From Pseudomonadales bacterium (GTDB taxonomy: Bacteria; Pseudomonadota; Gammaproteobacteria; Pseudomonadales; DC-out160), in NCBI GenBank assembly GCA_019090455.1, contig JAHRWA010000039.1:372001-436000 (forward strand): a stretch of DNA of 64,000 bases, given 5' to 3'. The notes beneath the pieces were generated by a model. That model saw nothing but the letters and a program-made list of their open reading frames with translations, did no database searches and had not been told where the DNA came from. The position numbers were made by a program, and so were the translations under genes. Below are positions 29,597 through 39,261 of this stretch, one piece after another (the first letter of the stretch is position 1; each line of letters opens with the position of its first letter).

Positions 29597-30244
29597 ATGC
29601 CTAACCTAGCTATCGACATTCTATATATTGACGAATGTATCGTTATATTAAATAAGCCCGCCTGGTTACTCTCAGTTCCAGGTAAAGGCCCCGATAAGCA
29701 AGACAGCTTAGCCAGTCGTGTTCAAGCACAATATCCGCGAGCTCAGAACGTTCACCGATTGGATTGCGCTACATCCGGGGTCATTGTCATGGCTTTAACT
29801 CGAAGTGCTCACCGAGAGCTTAGCCGCCAGTTTCACGACCGCGAAATCAGCAAGACCTACACCGCTGTCGGAATTGGCAAACCAAAGGAAAAGGCCGGCA
29901 CCATCAACTTCCCACTTATTGCTGACTGGCCAAACCGCCCCAAACAAAAAGTCGACATCGAATCGGGAAAACAAGCGACGACCCACTGGCAAGCAAGCGA
30001 CACAATAACGACATCCTCTGGTGAACCCGCAACACGCTTCACACTAAACCCCATCACCGGACGCTCTCATCAACTGCGAGTTCATTTGCTAGAGCTTGGC
30101 CACCCTATTCTAGGGGACAGACTTTATGCACCACCTTCGGTAATTGAACTGTCAAAACGGCTGCTGCTGCATGCGACACAACTCACTTTATCTCACCCCA
30201 CCAGTGGAGAATCCATGCAATTTGACAGCCCATGCCCTTTCTGA
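29597..30244 (+). CDS. RluA-family RNA pseudouridine synthase
   Basis: A 215-residue pseudouridine synthase that isomerises uridine in rRNA or tRNA. The catalytic Asp is in VHRLDCATSGVIVMA (about residue 55). Other motifs are PAWLLSVPGKG near the start, SKTYTAVGIG and the C-terminal TGRSHQLRVHL. It is a short form with only the catalytic domain, without an S4 domain. RluA, RsuA-like tRNA and 23S enzymes are similar, so the target base cannot be given. It begins four bases after the epimerase stop. Confidence 0.92.
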   Translation: MPNLAIDILYIDECIVILNKPAWLLSVPGKGPDKQDSLASRVQAQYPRAQNVHRLDCATSGVIVMALTRSAHRELSRQFHDREISKTYTAVGIGKPKEKAGTINFPLIADWPNRPKQKVDIESGKQATTHWQASDTITTSSGEPATRFTLNPITGRSHQLRVHLLELGHPILGDRLYAPPSVIELSKRLLLHATQLTLSHPTSGESMQFDSPCPF

Positions 30245-30368
30245 TGATCACTATCCTTTTTAATGATAAAGAGAGAGTCACCCTTGCATATCAAACCAAT
30301 TTGCTTATATTTATAAATTCGTAATTCCAGTCTTAAAGACACTACACACAATCGGTAATGGATATCTC

Positions 30369-31022
30369 ATGACCAGCGCAACATTGATCAGCCACACAAC
30401 GAATAAAATAGTTCAAATGCTTACTCTCCAAGATGAGATGAACACTAAAATCAACAGTCAATGGCGTGAAGCGGGCTATGAGTGGCACCGAGCCATCTGG
30501 ACTGAATGTGCAGAACTCATGGATCACTATGGCTGGAAGTGGTGGAAGAAACAAACTCCAGATGTGGAACAAATCAAATTAGAAATCGTCGATATTTTCC
30601 ATTTTGGCTTAAGCATTCTGCTTATCGAATCCAACAACAATGAAGACATTGCTCTGGATATTGCGACCGAATTAGAACAAAGCACAAATGAAACAGATTT
30701 CAAAATTGCAATTGAGAAACTAGCGCATAAAACCCTAGAGACAAAATCATTCGCTATTAAGGAATTTAACACTCTACTAACACTCGCTGACATGAGTCCC
30801 GATGAACTGTTCCAACAATATGTAGGCAAGAATGTACTCAACTTTTTCCGACAAGATCATGGCTACAAGGACGGAAGCTACATTAAAGTATGGGATGGCA
30901 AAGAAGACAATGAGCAACTTGCCGACGTTCTGAATAAGCTAGATGCTAACTCAGTAGATTTTCGCAACGACGTGTATAAAGCACTAGAAGAAAGGTACCC
31001 TGCGACCGAATCGACCTACTAA
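30369..31022 (+). CDS. Dimeric-type dUTP diphosphatase (dUTPase_2 family)
   Basis: The 217-residue all-helical protein matches the dimeric dUTPase/MazG-like family, which hydrolyses dUTP (and dUDP) to dUMP. The signature is LQDEMNTKINSQWREAGYEWHRAIWTECAELMDHYGWKWWKK followed by LEIVDIFHFGLS, where the E..E and E..D residues bind magnesium. The start at ATG 30369 agrees with the family N-terminus. It would lower uracil misincorporation. The gene stands between the pseudouridine synthase and the aminopeptidase on the same strand, with sizeable gaps. Confidence 0.85.
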   Translation: MTSATLISHTTNKIVQMLTLQDEMNTKINSQWREAGYEWHRAIWTECAELMDHYGWKWWKKQTPDVEQIKLEIVDIFHFGLSILLIESNNNEDIALDIATELEQSTNETDFKIAIEKLAHKTLETKSFAIKEFNTLLTLADMSPDELFQQYVGKNVLNFFRQDHGYKDGSYIKVWDGKEDNEQLADVLNKLDANSVDFRNDVYKALEERYPATESTY

Positions 31023-31249
31023 GGCTTCTGCTCAATACTTTTGTTTATTGCTTTCCTTTATTACTACAGTTTACTACATCAGCCAAAACAAGGATTCCAG
31101 CATCACGTGCTTATTCCTCATATCAAGCATACTGCTCGGCTCCTTTTCTGGCGATCGCTTAGCAACATTACAAATGTACGTCTCAACTCATGCTAGAATA
31201 ATCAAAAGAAAAATAGGCATGAGCCCACACGCAGCGGAATCAATCAAAC

Positions 31250-32545
31250 ATGAAAATCGACCAATTCAATGAAGGTCTACTGAGTTTTTTACAATCGTCA
31301 CCCACCCCATTCCACGCAGTGCAAACAATTTCCAGCGCACTCAAGCATGCTGGCTTTACTAAACTCAATGAATCGGATTCCTGGGATCAAATCAAGAATG
31401 GTCGCTATTTCGTCACTCGCAACGATTCCTCAGTTATCGTATTTACCACGGGAAATCGAGATTTTAGAGAATCAGGTTTTCGCATGGTCGGCGCGCACAC
31501 TGACAGCCCCTGCTTGAAAATAAAACCCAATCCAGAGATGCTCAACAATCACTATCTCCAACTAGGAGTGGAAGTATACGGAGGTGTGTTACTAAACCCC
31601 TGGTTTGATAGAGACCTATCCATAGCAGGGCGAGTACATTGCCTTGGAAAAGAGGGAAACATTGAATCTCGCCTGGTGGATTTTCAAAAACCCGTCGCCA
31701 CCATCCCCAGTCTCGCCATTCACCTTGATCGAGAAGCCAATGAAAAACGCACTATTAACAAACAAAAGCATCTGCCTCCTATCTTGATGCAAGTTCCAGG
31801 TAAACGGGAACCGGACTTCAAATCACTTTTGCTCAAAGAAATGAATCGAGATGGCGAAACTGAAATCAAAGAAATATTGGACTATGAATTGTCATTTTAT
31901 GACACACAAGCTCCCAACCGAGTCGGTCTAAAGGACGAGTTTATTGCCGGTGCCCGAATGGATAATTTGTTGAGCTGCTATATTGGGTTAATGGCTATTA
32001 TGGAAGCCGACGAAAACACACCCGCGCTGCTGGTCTGCACCGATCATGAAGAAGTGGGCAGCATGAGTGCCAGCGGTGCTCAAGGCCCATTCCTGAAATC
32101 CGTACTCGAACGCTTGGGCTCACACCCAGAAGATCTAACACGCATGCTGTGCAAGTCAATGATGATATCCGTGGACAATGCACACGGGATACACCCCAAT
32201 TACGCAGACAAACACGACAGCAAACATGGCCCTATTCTTAATAGAGGCCCTGTCATCAAAATCAACGCAAACCAACGCTACGCTTCCAATAGCGAAACCA
32301 TCGCTATTTTCAAACAGATTAGTCAAATGCAAAACGTAACAACGCAGAATTTTGTAGTGCGTAGCGACATGGCTTGCGGCAGTACTATCGGCCCCATCAC
32401 TGCCAGTGAAATCGGCGTGAGAACCATCGATGTGGGAGTCCCCCAGTTTGCCATGCACTCTATTCGTGAATTGGTGGGATCTAAAGACTCTTACGCACTT
32501 TACCAAGTACTCAAAGCCTTCAATACCTTGGTTGATTTACCCTAA
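31250..32545 (+). CDS. apeB: M18-family aspartyl aminopeptidase
   Basis: This 431-residue cytoplasmic zinc metallopeptidase removes N-terminal acidic residues from peptides. Zinc ligands are visible in MVGAHTDSP (His), LNPWFDRDL (Asp nearby), TDHEEVGS (Glu pair) and a C-terminal His in FAMHSIRELV. RSDMACGSTIGP and VDNAHGIHPNY are strongly family-specific. Length is normal for M18. It ends convergently with the GGDEF gene, with a 49-base gap. Confidence 0.94.
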   Translation: MKIDQFNEGLLSFLQSSPTPFHAVQTISSALKHAGFTKLNESDSWDQIKNGRYFVTRNDSSVIVFTTGNRDFRESGFRMVGAHTDSPCLKIKPNPEMLNNHYLQLGVEVYGGVLLNPWFDRDLSIAGRVHCLGKEGNIESRLVDFQKPVATIPSLAIHLDREANEKRTINKQKHLPPILMQVPGKREPDFKSLLLKEMNRDGETEIKEILDYELSFYDTQAPNRVGLKDEFIAGARMDNLLSCYIGLMAIMEADENTPALLVCTDHEEVGSMSASGAQGPFLKSVLERLGSHPEDLTRMLCKSMMISVDNAHGIHPNYADKHDSKHGPILNRGPVIKINANQRYASNSETIAIFKQISQMQNVTTQNFVVRSDMACGSTIGPITASEIGVRTIDVGVPQFAMHSIRELVGSKDSYALYQVLKAFNTLVDLP

Positions 32546-32594
32546 AGTCGGATTTACTTTCAACGGCAATTTACCGTTAAAAAAGCGGCTTAGG

Positions 32595-33896
32595 CTAGTG
32601 AGAAAAACTCACCACACGATTACGGCCTTGCTTTTCAGATAGCTTATTCGCCTTCTTCGCTTTATCCGTTAAATCTGCGGTAAACATACTGGGCAAGGGT
32701 ATTAAACTAGCCACGCCAATACTGACAGTGACCTGGGGTTCAACTTTCGAAAAATCATTCGGTATATCCAAGCTTCGAATATTATCCAACATATTTTGGG
32801 CTACCAGAGTCGCATTCTCTACACCCGTATCGGCCAACACCACATAAAAAAGATCATCACCGTAACGAGCAGCAATATCGCCTGGCCGCCTCGCAAACCG
32901 TTTAAGTTCTGCTGCCACTTTTTTAAGGCACTTATCCGCTTCAATCATCCCGTAGCACTGCCGATAACCATCAAACTCATCAACCGTCACAACCAATAAA
33001 GACAAATAACTCTTACGGCGCGCAGCACGCTCCCACTCTAATTTGTAGCCACGATCCAGACTACTTTTATTAGCAACGCCCGTCACCGAATCAAGAGACA
33101 CTAAAAACCGAAAGCGATCACTGGAATCTTCAAGCTCTTCACGCTCAAACCGAGCCAAACGTATTTTCTGCACATAAAGATAGTGATTTCGATTTCCCTT
33201 TTCATAAAGATAATTCGCAATAAGGCACATAGCCAAACAACTTATCAATATCACATTGTACGCCACCAACAACTCGAGTTCGATAGACTGATATAAGATC
33301 CAATGGACATTTGCCAACACCAATAAAGTCACGTCACAAAGGACACTCCACCGAAACAAACTCCGCGACATGATCAACAAAAAGCAGGACCCCACTCCAA
33401 ACAGCGTCGAATACATAAGCGCGTAGGCACTAGAACCTAGACCAGTGCCAAGACCAGAACTAAATTCATAACTAAGGTGTGACATATTCAAATACGCAAA
33501 CGCACTGACACTAAGGTAAGTCAATACCACCCAATGAGAATAAGCCGCGAAGCCCGGCGTATACGACAACAAAATTGAGGCCAAGGATATTCCAACAAGG
33601 GGAGTTCGCACCTTCCACAAGGCATCTGCAATCTCAGGCATCACCAAAAAATCTACCAGTCCGGTCCCCAACAGCAACAGCAACAGCACTATCGAGGCCG
33701 CTCTCGTTGCAGGTAAGGCTAGGCCCGAATTATAGGTACGAAATGATTGCTCTAAAGGTTGAGGGAATTGAATGGGAAACCCTCGACCTCGCCCCTCTAA
33801 GCCATCATTCAAACGTTCCACTAAGGCCGCTTCAGACCTTTCTAGGACTTCTTCATTCTTATCGCTACTGCTTGATGCCAAACCTGTTATATACAT
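32595..33896 (-). CDS. Membrane GGDEF protein with degenerate active site and intact I-site
   Basis: The 433-residue protein has about six membrane helices (residues 65-245) and a C-terminal GGDEF domain starting VSLDSVTGVANKSSLDRGYKLEWERAARR. The active-site loop reads ARYGDDLF rather than ARYGGDEF, so the second Gly and a catalytic Glu are replaced. The inhibitory site RxxD is preserved five residues upstream (RRPGDIAARYGDD). This suggests it may bind c-di-GMP as a receptor rather than make it, as in other degenerate GGDEF proteins. The input to the membrane module is not known. Convergent with the aminopeptidase. Confidence 0.9.
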   Translation of the reverse strand: MYITGLASSSSDKNEEVLERSEAALVERLNDGLEGRGRGFPIQFPQPLEQSFRTYNSGLALPATRAASIVLLLLLLGTGLVDFLVMPEIADALWKVRTPLVGISLASILLSYTPGFAAYSHWVVLTYLSVSAFAYLNMSHLSYEFSSGLGTGLGSSAYALMYSTLFGVGSCFLLIMSRSLFRWSVLCDVTLLVLANVHWILYQSIELELLVAYNVILISCLAMCLIANYLYEKGNRNHYLYVQKIRLARFEREELEDSSDRFRFLVSLDSVTGVANKSSLDRGYKLEWERAARRKSYLSLLVVTVDEFDGYRQCYGMIEADKCLKKVAAELKRFARRPGDIAARYGDDLFYVVLADTGVENATLVAQNMLDNIRSLDIPNDFSKVEPQVTVSIGVASLIPLPSMFTADLTDKAKKANKLSEKQGRNRVVSFSH

Positions 33897-34015
33897 GTCT
33901 CTATCCTCTCTAAGAGTATAGATACCCCATTCAGATGAGACATAAATTAGTCAACTTATTAAGTCTCAATTAGCTTGAACAGCTCATCTAGCTAATGAAA
34001 CAAGAGGAACGCACC

Positions 34016-34525
34016 CTACGAAGCATTCGTATCGGCGTTCACATCATCTATCACAAGAAAATAAAGCGATGCTATGGACACTAGACAATAACCAAGAAAA
34101 AAGTAAAACCCGCTATGCAGTGTGGAAGACATATTAGCCATTGCTTTCGCAGACAGAAACGCAACTAGAATCCCCACCACAAAAACATCCGCCATCGACC
34201 ATTTACTTATGGCTCTCACCAAGCTATCGATACGACGCCGAGCGACCGGTGATTTAAGAAATAGCGCCGCAATAAGAGACAAACCTTTAGCTAGCGGAAC
34301 CACAACACTGAACAACAGTATCAATCCGGCAACTAGCGCGTTGCCCTCTCGATATAAGGTCTCTATGGTTTGCAAAATACTTCGAGTCTCGTCGAGTATT
34401 TCCATTTCCATACCCATCATCGAGAAAGTGACATTAATATTAAGAAGAGGTAGATACAATCCGGGAATCAACAATCCAAAAGACACTAGAATCAGTGCCA
34501 AACCAATTTTATTACGTGTGGGCAT
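34016..34525 (-). CDS. PqiA-like inner-membrane protein
   Basis: The 169-residue protein has four membrane helices and the core PqiA motif KWSMADVFVVGILVAFLSAKA (about residues 105-125), preceded by PLAKGLSLIAALF. PqiA proteins sit with MCE proteins in envelope lipid transport, but no MCE gene is next to it here. It appears to have only one PqiA domain, so it is about half the size of E. coli PqiA. It lies between the GGDEF and DUF2806-like genes on the same strand. Confidence 0.85.
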   Translation of the reverse strand: MPTRNKIGLALILVSFGLLIPGLYLPLLNINVTFSMMGMEMEILDETRSILQTIETLYREGNALVAGLILLFSVVVPLAKGLSLIAALFLKSPVARRRIDSLVRAISKWSMADVFVVGILVAFLSAKAMANMSSTLHSGFYFFLGYCLVSIASLYFLVIDDVNADTNAS

Positions 34526-34564
34526 ACTGACTTAAACCTTTTTATAAAACTTCGAATCAAGCTC

Positions 34565-35620
34565 TTAGCTTTCTACACGCGCGCTATATAAACCCGCATC
34601 ATCATCACCCACCCAATCGCCAAGACTGACTTGATAGCCGCGCGCCTTCAAGTCACTACTCACAGCCCACAAATACCCCATATCGGCATCGCCTTTACCT
34701 AAACTCATAATCGCCTTTCCATGGGAGGTAATACCATAAATAGGAACTTCGAATTCTGAATCAGATAGATCATGTTGAATATAGATTGCCTTGTTTTGAC
34801 AGCGCAAGACAGCTTTGAAGCTAGAATTGGATTGGCTTTTTATTTGGGTCGAACAATTGCCATATCGTACACCAAATATCACTCCCAATTCTTCCAGTTT
34901 CTCGAACAATTCTCCGTGTATCTCCTCCTTAAAATAGCCAGTGGCCTCTCGACAAATAACCCCCCCCATACTGAGGCGAGAAATTATATGCAACATTTCC
35001 ACCTCACGCTCCGACATTTGGCTCAGACAATCTATCGCACGAAGTGAAAAAGTCCCCGGCGTTACCACTTCTGCGCCTAGTACTTTTGCCCACATTAGCT
35101 GAAGCGTTTCAGACCGAACATCTTGAGCAGCCTGCTGCCAGCGTAAAACCCACTGACGATCTACCGTGGTATCCATGACAGCTTGATTGTTAACAATAGC
35201 GGCCTTTGCCTCAGCGAAAATATAGATTCGCCGTATCGTCAATGCCCGCAATAAATCAAGCAAAGAAGTGTTCCGTTTAACTGCGCTATACATACTGGAA
35301 AAGGTTAAGCCTAATGAAGTCACTGTCGGCCCGTGTCCTTCGGTAACGATAATCGGTGACAACTTAATATCCTCTGTACCCATATACGTTTCTGTGGTTA
35401 CCACACGCCCAACTTCGTTGATCTCTTTCTTCCCTTCCCGAATATCGTAAGCATCTCGCTCAATGCGACGAATCAATACCAATTCATCGGAGCGACAGTG
35501 TAAACGTGTTCGACTTTCTCTAGTAATTTGCTCCGGGCTTAGTAGTCCAGCAGTATGCTCATCAAAAAGAGTCTTCCATAGTTTCCCCAAATACTTATTT
35601 GGCACGTTCGCTTCAGACAT
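34565..35620 (-). CDS. DUF2806-like protein, unknown function
   Basis: A 351-residue soluble protein. The central part (RWQQAAQDVRSETLQLMWAKVLGAEVVTPGTFSLRAIDCLSQMSEREVEMLH, about residues 160-215) fits DUF2806 and the related TIGR03899 family, in which one conserved block couples a Trp-rich helix with a PGTFSLR turn. The C-terminus contains a small beta-rich domain (YGITSHGKAIMSLGKGD). The ATG at 35620 has AAGGTGA seven bases upstream. It precedes the PqiA-like gene with a 39-base gap, so the two may be cotranscribed. No enzymatic motif is evident. Confidence 0.65.
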   Translation of the reverse strand: MSEANVPNKYLGKLWKTLFDEHTAGLLSPEQITRESRTRLHCRSDELVLIRRIERDAYDIREGKKEINEVGRVVTTETYMGTEDIKLSPIIVTEGHGPTVTSLGLTFSSMYSAVKRNTSLLDLLRALTIRRIYIFAEAKAAIVNNQAVMDTTVDRQWVLRWQQAAQDVRSETLQLMWAKVLGAEVVTPGTFSLRAIDCLSQMSEREVEMLHIISRLSMGGVICREATGYFKEEIHGELFEKLEELGVIFGVRYGNCSTQIKSQSNSSFKAVLRCQNKAIYIQHDLSDSEFEVPIYGITSHGKAIMSLGKGDADMGYLWAVSSDLKARGYQVSLGDWVGDDDAGLYSARVES

Positions 35621-36035
35621 TCAAAATCACCTTAGTAACGACTGCGAATTCACCGCAGCACTCACGATCAACACCAACCCAACTTGAGATATTTTAACAA
35701 TAGACGACTATATGTATGTTTTTTACACGCAGTTCAATATTGCAATAATCAACAACGCTCTCGACATTGCGCGGCAATCCGCAATTAACATTTAGATGTG
35801 CCATCGCATCTCTCCAACAACACCTACCTAATTGATAAGATTCATAATTTATGGAGTTTCTTTAGTCGCAAAGAAGCTCATATCAAAGGCTATAGATCCC
35901 TTGGTTGTACTGAAAGAACTCACGCTCGTGTTGCGCTGCCAAGACACCAAGGCACATTTAATGTGACACAGTTCACACTTATGGACTAAACTATGATCAT
36001 ACCTTCACCATATTCTCCAAATCTATACTACCGGG
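35621..36035. other. Divergent intergenic region, DUF2806-like / PilZ
   Basis: The 415-base region separates divergent genes and should contain both promoters. A 63-codon GTG-started plus-strand frame (35798-35989) has no recognisable feature and no clear ribosome binding site, so I leave it out. I see no RNA gene or strong repeat. Confidence 0.4.
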
Positions 36036-36380
36036 ATGAACATTATGGAAGACCAACGCCGTGATCGCCGCAAACCGTTAATTTATCAGCTAAAAGTATT
36101 GGACCCCAAGACCAAGCATCAAATTGGTCATCTATCTGATTTATCGAAGAATGGATGCCACCTAGTTATTGACCACCCCATAAAACGAAATGACAATTTA
36201 TTCATAGCAATTGAAAATGTACTGGATATAGAAGGAGGTAAAACTCTGGCCTTTTCGGCACGCTGCAAATGGTCTCGTAGCGATGATCAAAACGACCCGA
36301 TGCACACCCATTACGATGCCGGCTTGGAATTTCAAAACCTTCCCACCGATGTAAAAGAGATTGTGCAAAGCTTCGGATAA
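36036..36380 (+). CDS. PilZ domain protein
   Basis: A single PilZ domain of 114 residues, a c-di-GMP receptor. The c-di-GMP site RxxxR is seen as RRDRRKPLIY near the N-terminus, and the second motif as LSDLSKNGCHL (D/NxSxxG). It has no output domain, so it probably acts through a partner. A second in-frame ATG at 36045 (MEDQRRDRR) is equally possible as the start. It is one of several c-di-GMP-linked genes in the window, but the nearest GGDEF gene is not in the same operon. Confidence 0.9.
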   Translation: MNIMEDQRRDRRKPLIYQLKVLDPKTKHQIGHLSDLSKNGCHLVIDHPIKRNDNLFIAIENVLDIEGGKTLAFSARCKWSRSDDQNDPMHTHYDAGLEFQNLPTDVKEIVQSFG

Positions 36381-36771
36381 AAGAAGGCTCTATCGTCAGT
36401 CGCAAACAAAAAGGGGCATTTCAAATTGCCCCCAAATCTTCCTACTTACATTATTCTTCACTGCGGTTTATCTTTACTTAAGATCTAGGCACAATAGATA
36501 CATCGACCTTATAAAAAACAGCTATTTCAAGAAGGCCAAATTCCCTGTGTACGGCTATGCTATAGGATAGGTTCGAGTCAGATTGTGAATAAGCAAAATG
36601 AAGTGGGTCAAGGTAAAACCTCAAGCCAAGTTATAGATATTAGCTACACAGAAAGTAGCCACCTCAATTTTACCCTGCAGTTCAGCCTTCTTCAAAACTT
36701 CACCTTCCTCTAGTCAAAATTCGTGAACAAATGAACTTTTAAAGTAAAGAAGTCAATATAGGAATTCATCA
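36381..36771. other. Intergenic region between the PilZ gene and prc
   Basis: This 391-base stretch contains a hairpin at 36413-36432 and otherwise AT-rich sequence. A GTG-started 42-codon frame at about 36585-36713 has no good ribosome binding site. The prc promoter should lie near its right end, and TAGGAA precedes the prc ATG by nine bases. Confidence 0.4.
36413..36432. terminator. Weak hairpin after the PilZ gene, possible terminator
   Basis: GGGGCA at 36413-36418 pairs with TGCCCC at 36427-36432 around an eight-base loop, 33 bases after the PilZ stop. Its left side is A-rich, so the U-tract is on the minus strand (TTTTTG), while the plus-strand tail is CAAATCTT. It may work weakly for plus-strand transcripts. 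Confidence 0.3.
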
Positions 36772-38949
36772 ATGCTACAGAAGTTTTCTCTGCCTAACAC
36801 GACCTATTGCACGACAAACCTCGGCATCAACAGAATGGCTACATACACACCCTCTATGAAAATTATATTCGCCTTTTTTGCTTTGCTCCTCTGGTCGACA
36901 ATCAGCCTAGCGAAATCTAGCCTACCCGATGATCTATCGCTAATTCAACTCAAACCACTCTCCCCCCTGAGCGACCACTCGCGCACTAGCGTTAATATAC
37001 TAGATCAATTGAATTACGCGCATTACAACGAACTCGCCATCGATGACAATTTATCAAGTCGGGTATTTGACCGCTATTTATCTGATCTCGACTCAACTAA
37101 GAGTTACTTTCTCGCTTCTGATATTGCTGCCTTTGAGAAGTACCGTTTTATCATCGATGACTCCTTAAAATCAGGGAATTTAAGGCTAGGCTTTGAGATT
37201 TACAATCGCTACCAAGATCGATTTGTAGAACGACTTCAATACGTCATTAATTTTCTGGAAACTGACATCGTCAGCATCAAGTTTGATGTTGACGAATACT
37301 TGGACTCAAACAGAGAAAAAGCAGCTTGGGCGAAAAGCAAGGCAGACTTGGATGAGCTTTGGCGAAAGCGAATAAAAGGAGCCATCCTTAGTCTAAAACT
37401 AACTGACAAGCCCGTTGATGAAATCAAAGGCATATTAGTTAAACGTTATCGCAGCCAACTAAACCGATCTCTGCAAGTGAATGCTGAAGATGCCTTCCAA
37501 ATTTATATGAATGCACTCGCACAAACCTACGATCCCCACACACAATATTTTTCTCCCCGCTCTTCTGAGAATTTCAATATCAATATGAGTTTACAGCTAG
37601 AGGGAATAGGTGCTGTTCTACAAAATGAAAATGAATACACAAAAGTAGTGCGACTTGTTCCTGGTGGTCCTGCAGACAAAAGTAAACTACTCAAACCTGC
37701 CGACAAGATTGTGGGAGTAGCACAAGGCGACGGCCAAGTGGTGGACGTTATAGGCTGGCGTATCGATGAAGTGGTACAACTGATACGAGGACCCAAAGAG
37801 AGTATTGTTCGACTGCAAATTAAAAGTGCCGATGCTGAGAACGAGCATGGAACTAAAGTTATTCGAATCAAACGAAATACGGTTAAATTGGAAGATCAAG
37901 CAGCTCGAAAAGATATTTGGGAAATTGATGAGGGAAACAAGCATTATAAAATGGGCATTATCAATGTGCCGACCTTCTATATTGATTTTAAAGGACTACA
38001 AAACGGTGATCCCAATTATCGAAGCACCACTCGAGACGTTTCTCGGTTGCTCGCAGAACTACAAAAAGACCAAGTGGATGGCCTAGTAATTGATTTACGT
38101 AATAATGGCGGTGGCTCATTGCAGGAAGCCAAAACAATGCTGGGTTTATTTATACGTTCAGGGCCGGCTGTTCAGATAAAAGATGATCGTGGACGAATTG
38201 ATCTGCTCCGCGATACCGACCCCAGTATTATCTACAACGGCCCTTTGGTGGTATTGGTCAACCGACTGAGTGCCTCTGCCTCTGAAATTTTTGCAGGTGC
38301 CATACAAGACTATGAACGCGGGTTGATTGTCGGCAGCCAAACTTTTGGCAAAGGTACAGTACAAGCTCTGAAATCGCTAAATCGCGGACAATTAAAAATA
38401 ACGCAAGCCAAATTCTATCGTATATCAGGTGGAAGCAATCAACATCAGGGAATAGTGCCCGACATCGCCTTTCCCAGCCAATACGATCATAAAGTCATTG
38501 GCGAAAGCGCTTTAGAAAACGCCTTAACCTGGGACACGATTAAATCGACACAATTCCGTGCTTTTCAAAAGTTAAAACCCGTAATTCCCCTATTGCGAAC
38601 ACGTCACGAAAAACGCATTAAAAATGACCCTGACTTTAACTATCTCATTGCACAAATCGGGATTTTGGAAGGCATTCGCAGTGATACTAAAATCATGCTC
38701 AATGAACAGACTCGTCGCACCGAACAGAAAGATGCGGAACAGCGCCGGTTAAATCTTGAAAATAAAAGGCGCAAAGCGAAGAACGAACCTTTGATTGAAA
38801 AAATGTCCGATTTAGAAAAAGAGCGTGAAGAAAAAGACAATAGTATTCCATTGCGCCTCGTCAATGATAACGACCCACTCCTCAAAGAAACCGCTCGCAT
38901 ACTTGCAGACTTGATTAAAGAACCAAAGCAGCGTTATGCAAAGCAATAA
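36772..38949 (+). CDS. prc: Tail-specific (carboxy-terminal processing) protease Prc
   Basis: Prc is a periplasmic serine protease that trims C-termini and degrades tagged proteins, including cell-wall enzymes and their regulators. The 725-residue protein has a signal peptide (a typical one begins at the in-frame ATG 36856), an N-terminal DUF3340-type helical lid, a PDZ domain (about residues 270-345), and the S41 core with catalytic Ser in LSASASEIFAGA and catalytic Lys in TFGKGTVQ. The C-terminal helical tail is Lys/Glu/Arg-rich. I keep ATG 36772 because TAGGAA is nine bases upstream. A PrcB-like lipoprotein gene lies about 1.3 kb downstream on the other strand. Confidence 0.95.
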   Translation: MLQKFSLPNTTYCTTNLGINRMATYTPSMKIIFAFFALLLWSTISLAKSSLPDDLSLIQLKPLSPLSDHSRTSVNILDQLNYAHYNELAIDDNLSSRVFDRYLSDLDSTKSYFLASDIAAFEKYRFIIDDSLKSGNLRLGFEIYNRYQDRFVERLQYVINFLETDIVSIKFDVDEYLDSNREKAAWAKSKADLDELWRKRIKGAILSLKLTDKPVDEIKGILVKRYRSQLNRSLQVNAEDAFQIYMNALAQTYDPHTQYFSPRSSENFNINMSLQLEGIGAVLQNENEYTKVVRLVPGGPADKSKLLKPADKIVGVAQGDGQVVDVIGWRIDEVVQLIRGPKESIVRLQIKSADAENEHGTKVIRIKRNTVKLEDQAARKDIWEIDEGNKHYKMGIINVPTFYIDFKGLQNGDPNYRSTTRDVSRLLAELQKDQVDGLVIDLRNNGGGSLQEAKTMLGLFIRSGPAVQIKDDRGRIDLLRDTDPSIIYNGPLVVLVNRLSASASEIFAGAIQDYERGLIVGSQTFGKGTVQALKSLNRGQLKITQAKFYRISGGSNQHQGIVPDIAFPSQYDHKVIGESALENALTWDTIKSTQFRAFQKLKPVIPLLRTRHEKRIKNDPDFNYLIAQIGILEGIRSDTKIMLNEQTRRTEQKDAEQRRLNLENKRRKAKNEPLIEKMSDLEKEREEKDNSIPLRLVNDNDPLLKETARILADLIKEPKQRYAKQ

Positions 38950-39261
38950 AAATAAAAGACCTCCTTTAAAACAACTAAATCAATAGCCTCACACAAGAGA
39001 CTTAGGCATAATTGCGCCTCTTCAAAATGTGTGCCCAGAGCCTACGCCGTTTCCTATTCGCCACCTAGTTACAATAGGTAAAGGACTCAAATATGATAGA
39101 TACTCAATCAATAGAGTCTTAAACGATATTGTCTTAAACGATATTATTTAAAACGTTAAAGTCTTAAGCGGCACATTCACCCACCACCTATTCAAAATCT
39201 TTATTTTGTCCGATTTTCGAACCCTTAAATTAATATAAAAGTACAAACTGAGACTTATAGC
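38950..39261. other. Intergenic region upstream of rdgC
   Basis: The 312-base region between prc and rdgC carries a 15-base tandem repeat (39116-39145, with a third partial copy). A nine-codon frame starting ATG at 39093 with TAAAGGA seven bases upstream overlaps the first repeat, but it is short enough to be chance. No terminator hairpin is obvious. Confidence 0.4.
39116..39170. repeat. 15-bp tandem repeat upstream of rdgC
   Basis: GTCTTAAACGATATT occurs twice back to back at 39116-39130 and 39131-39145. A related GTCTTAAGCG follows at 39161-39170 after an AAACGTTAAA segment. The array ends about 90 bases upstream of the rdgC start, so it could be an operator or a slippage tract. Confidence 0.8.

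Noticed and set aside
31048-31272. 74-codon frame before the M18 aminopeptidase
   Set aside because: It overlaps the aminopeptidase start in another frame and has no good ribosome binding site or domain.
32562-32578. Hairpin AACGG/CCGTT between convergent aminopeptidase and GGDEF genes
   Set aside because: Followed by A-run on the plus strand and not by U on the minus strand, so it is not a convincing terminator for either gene.
35798-35989. 63-codon GTG frame upstream of the PilZ gene
   Set aside because: No ribosome binding site, no domain, no protein-like pattern.
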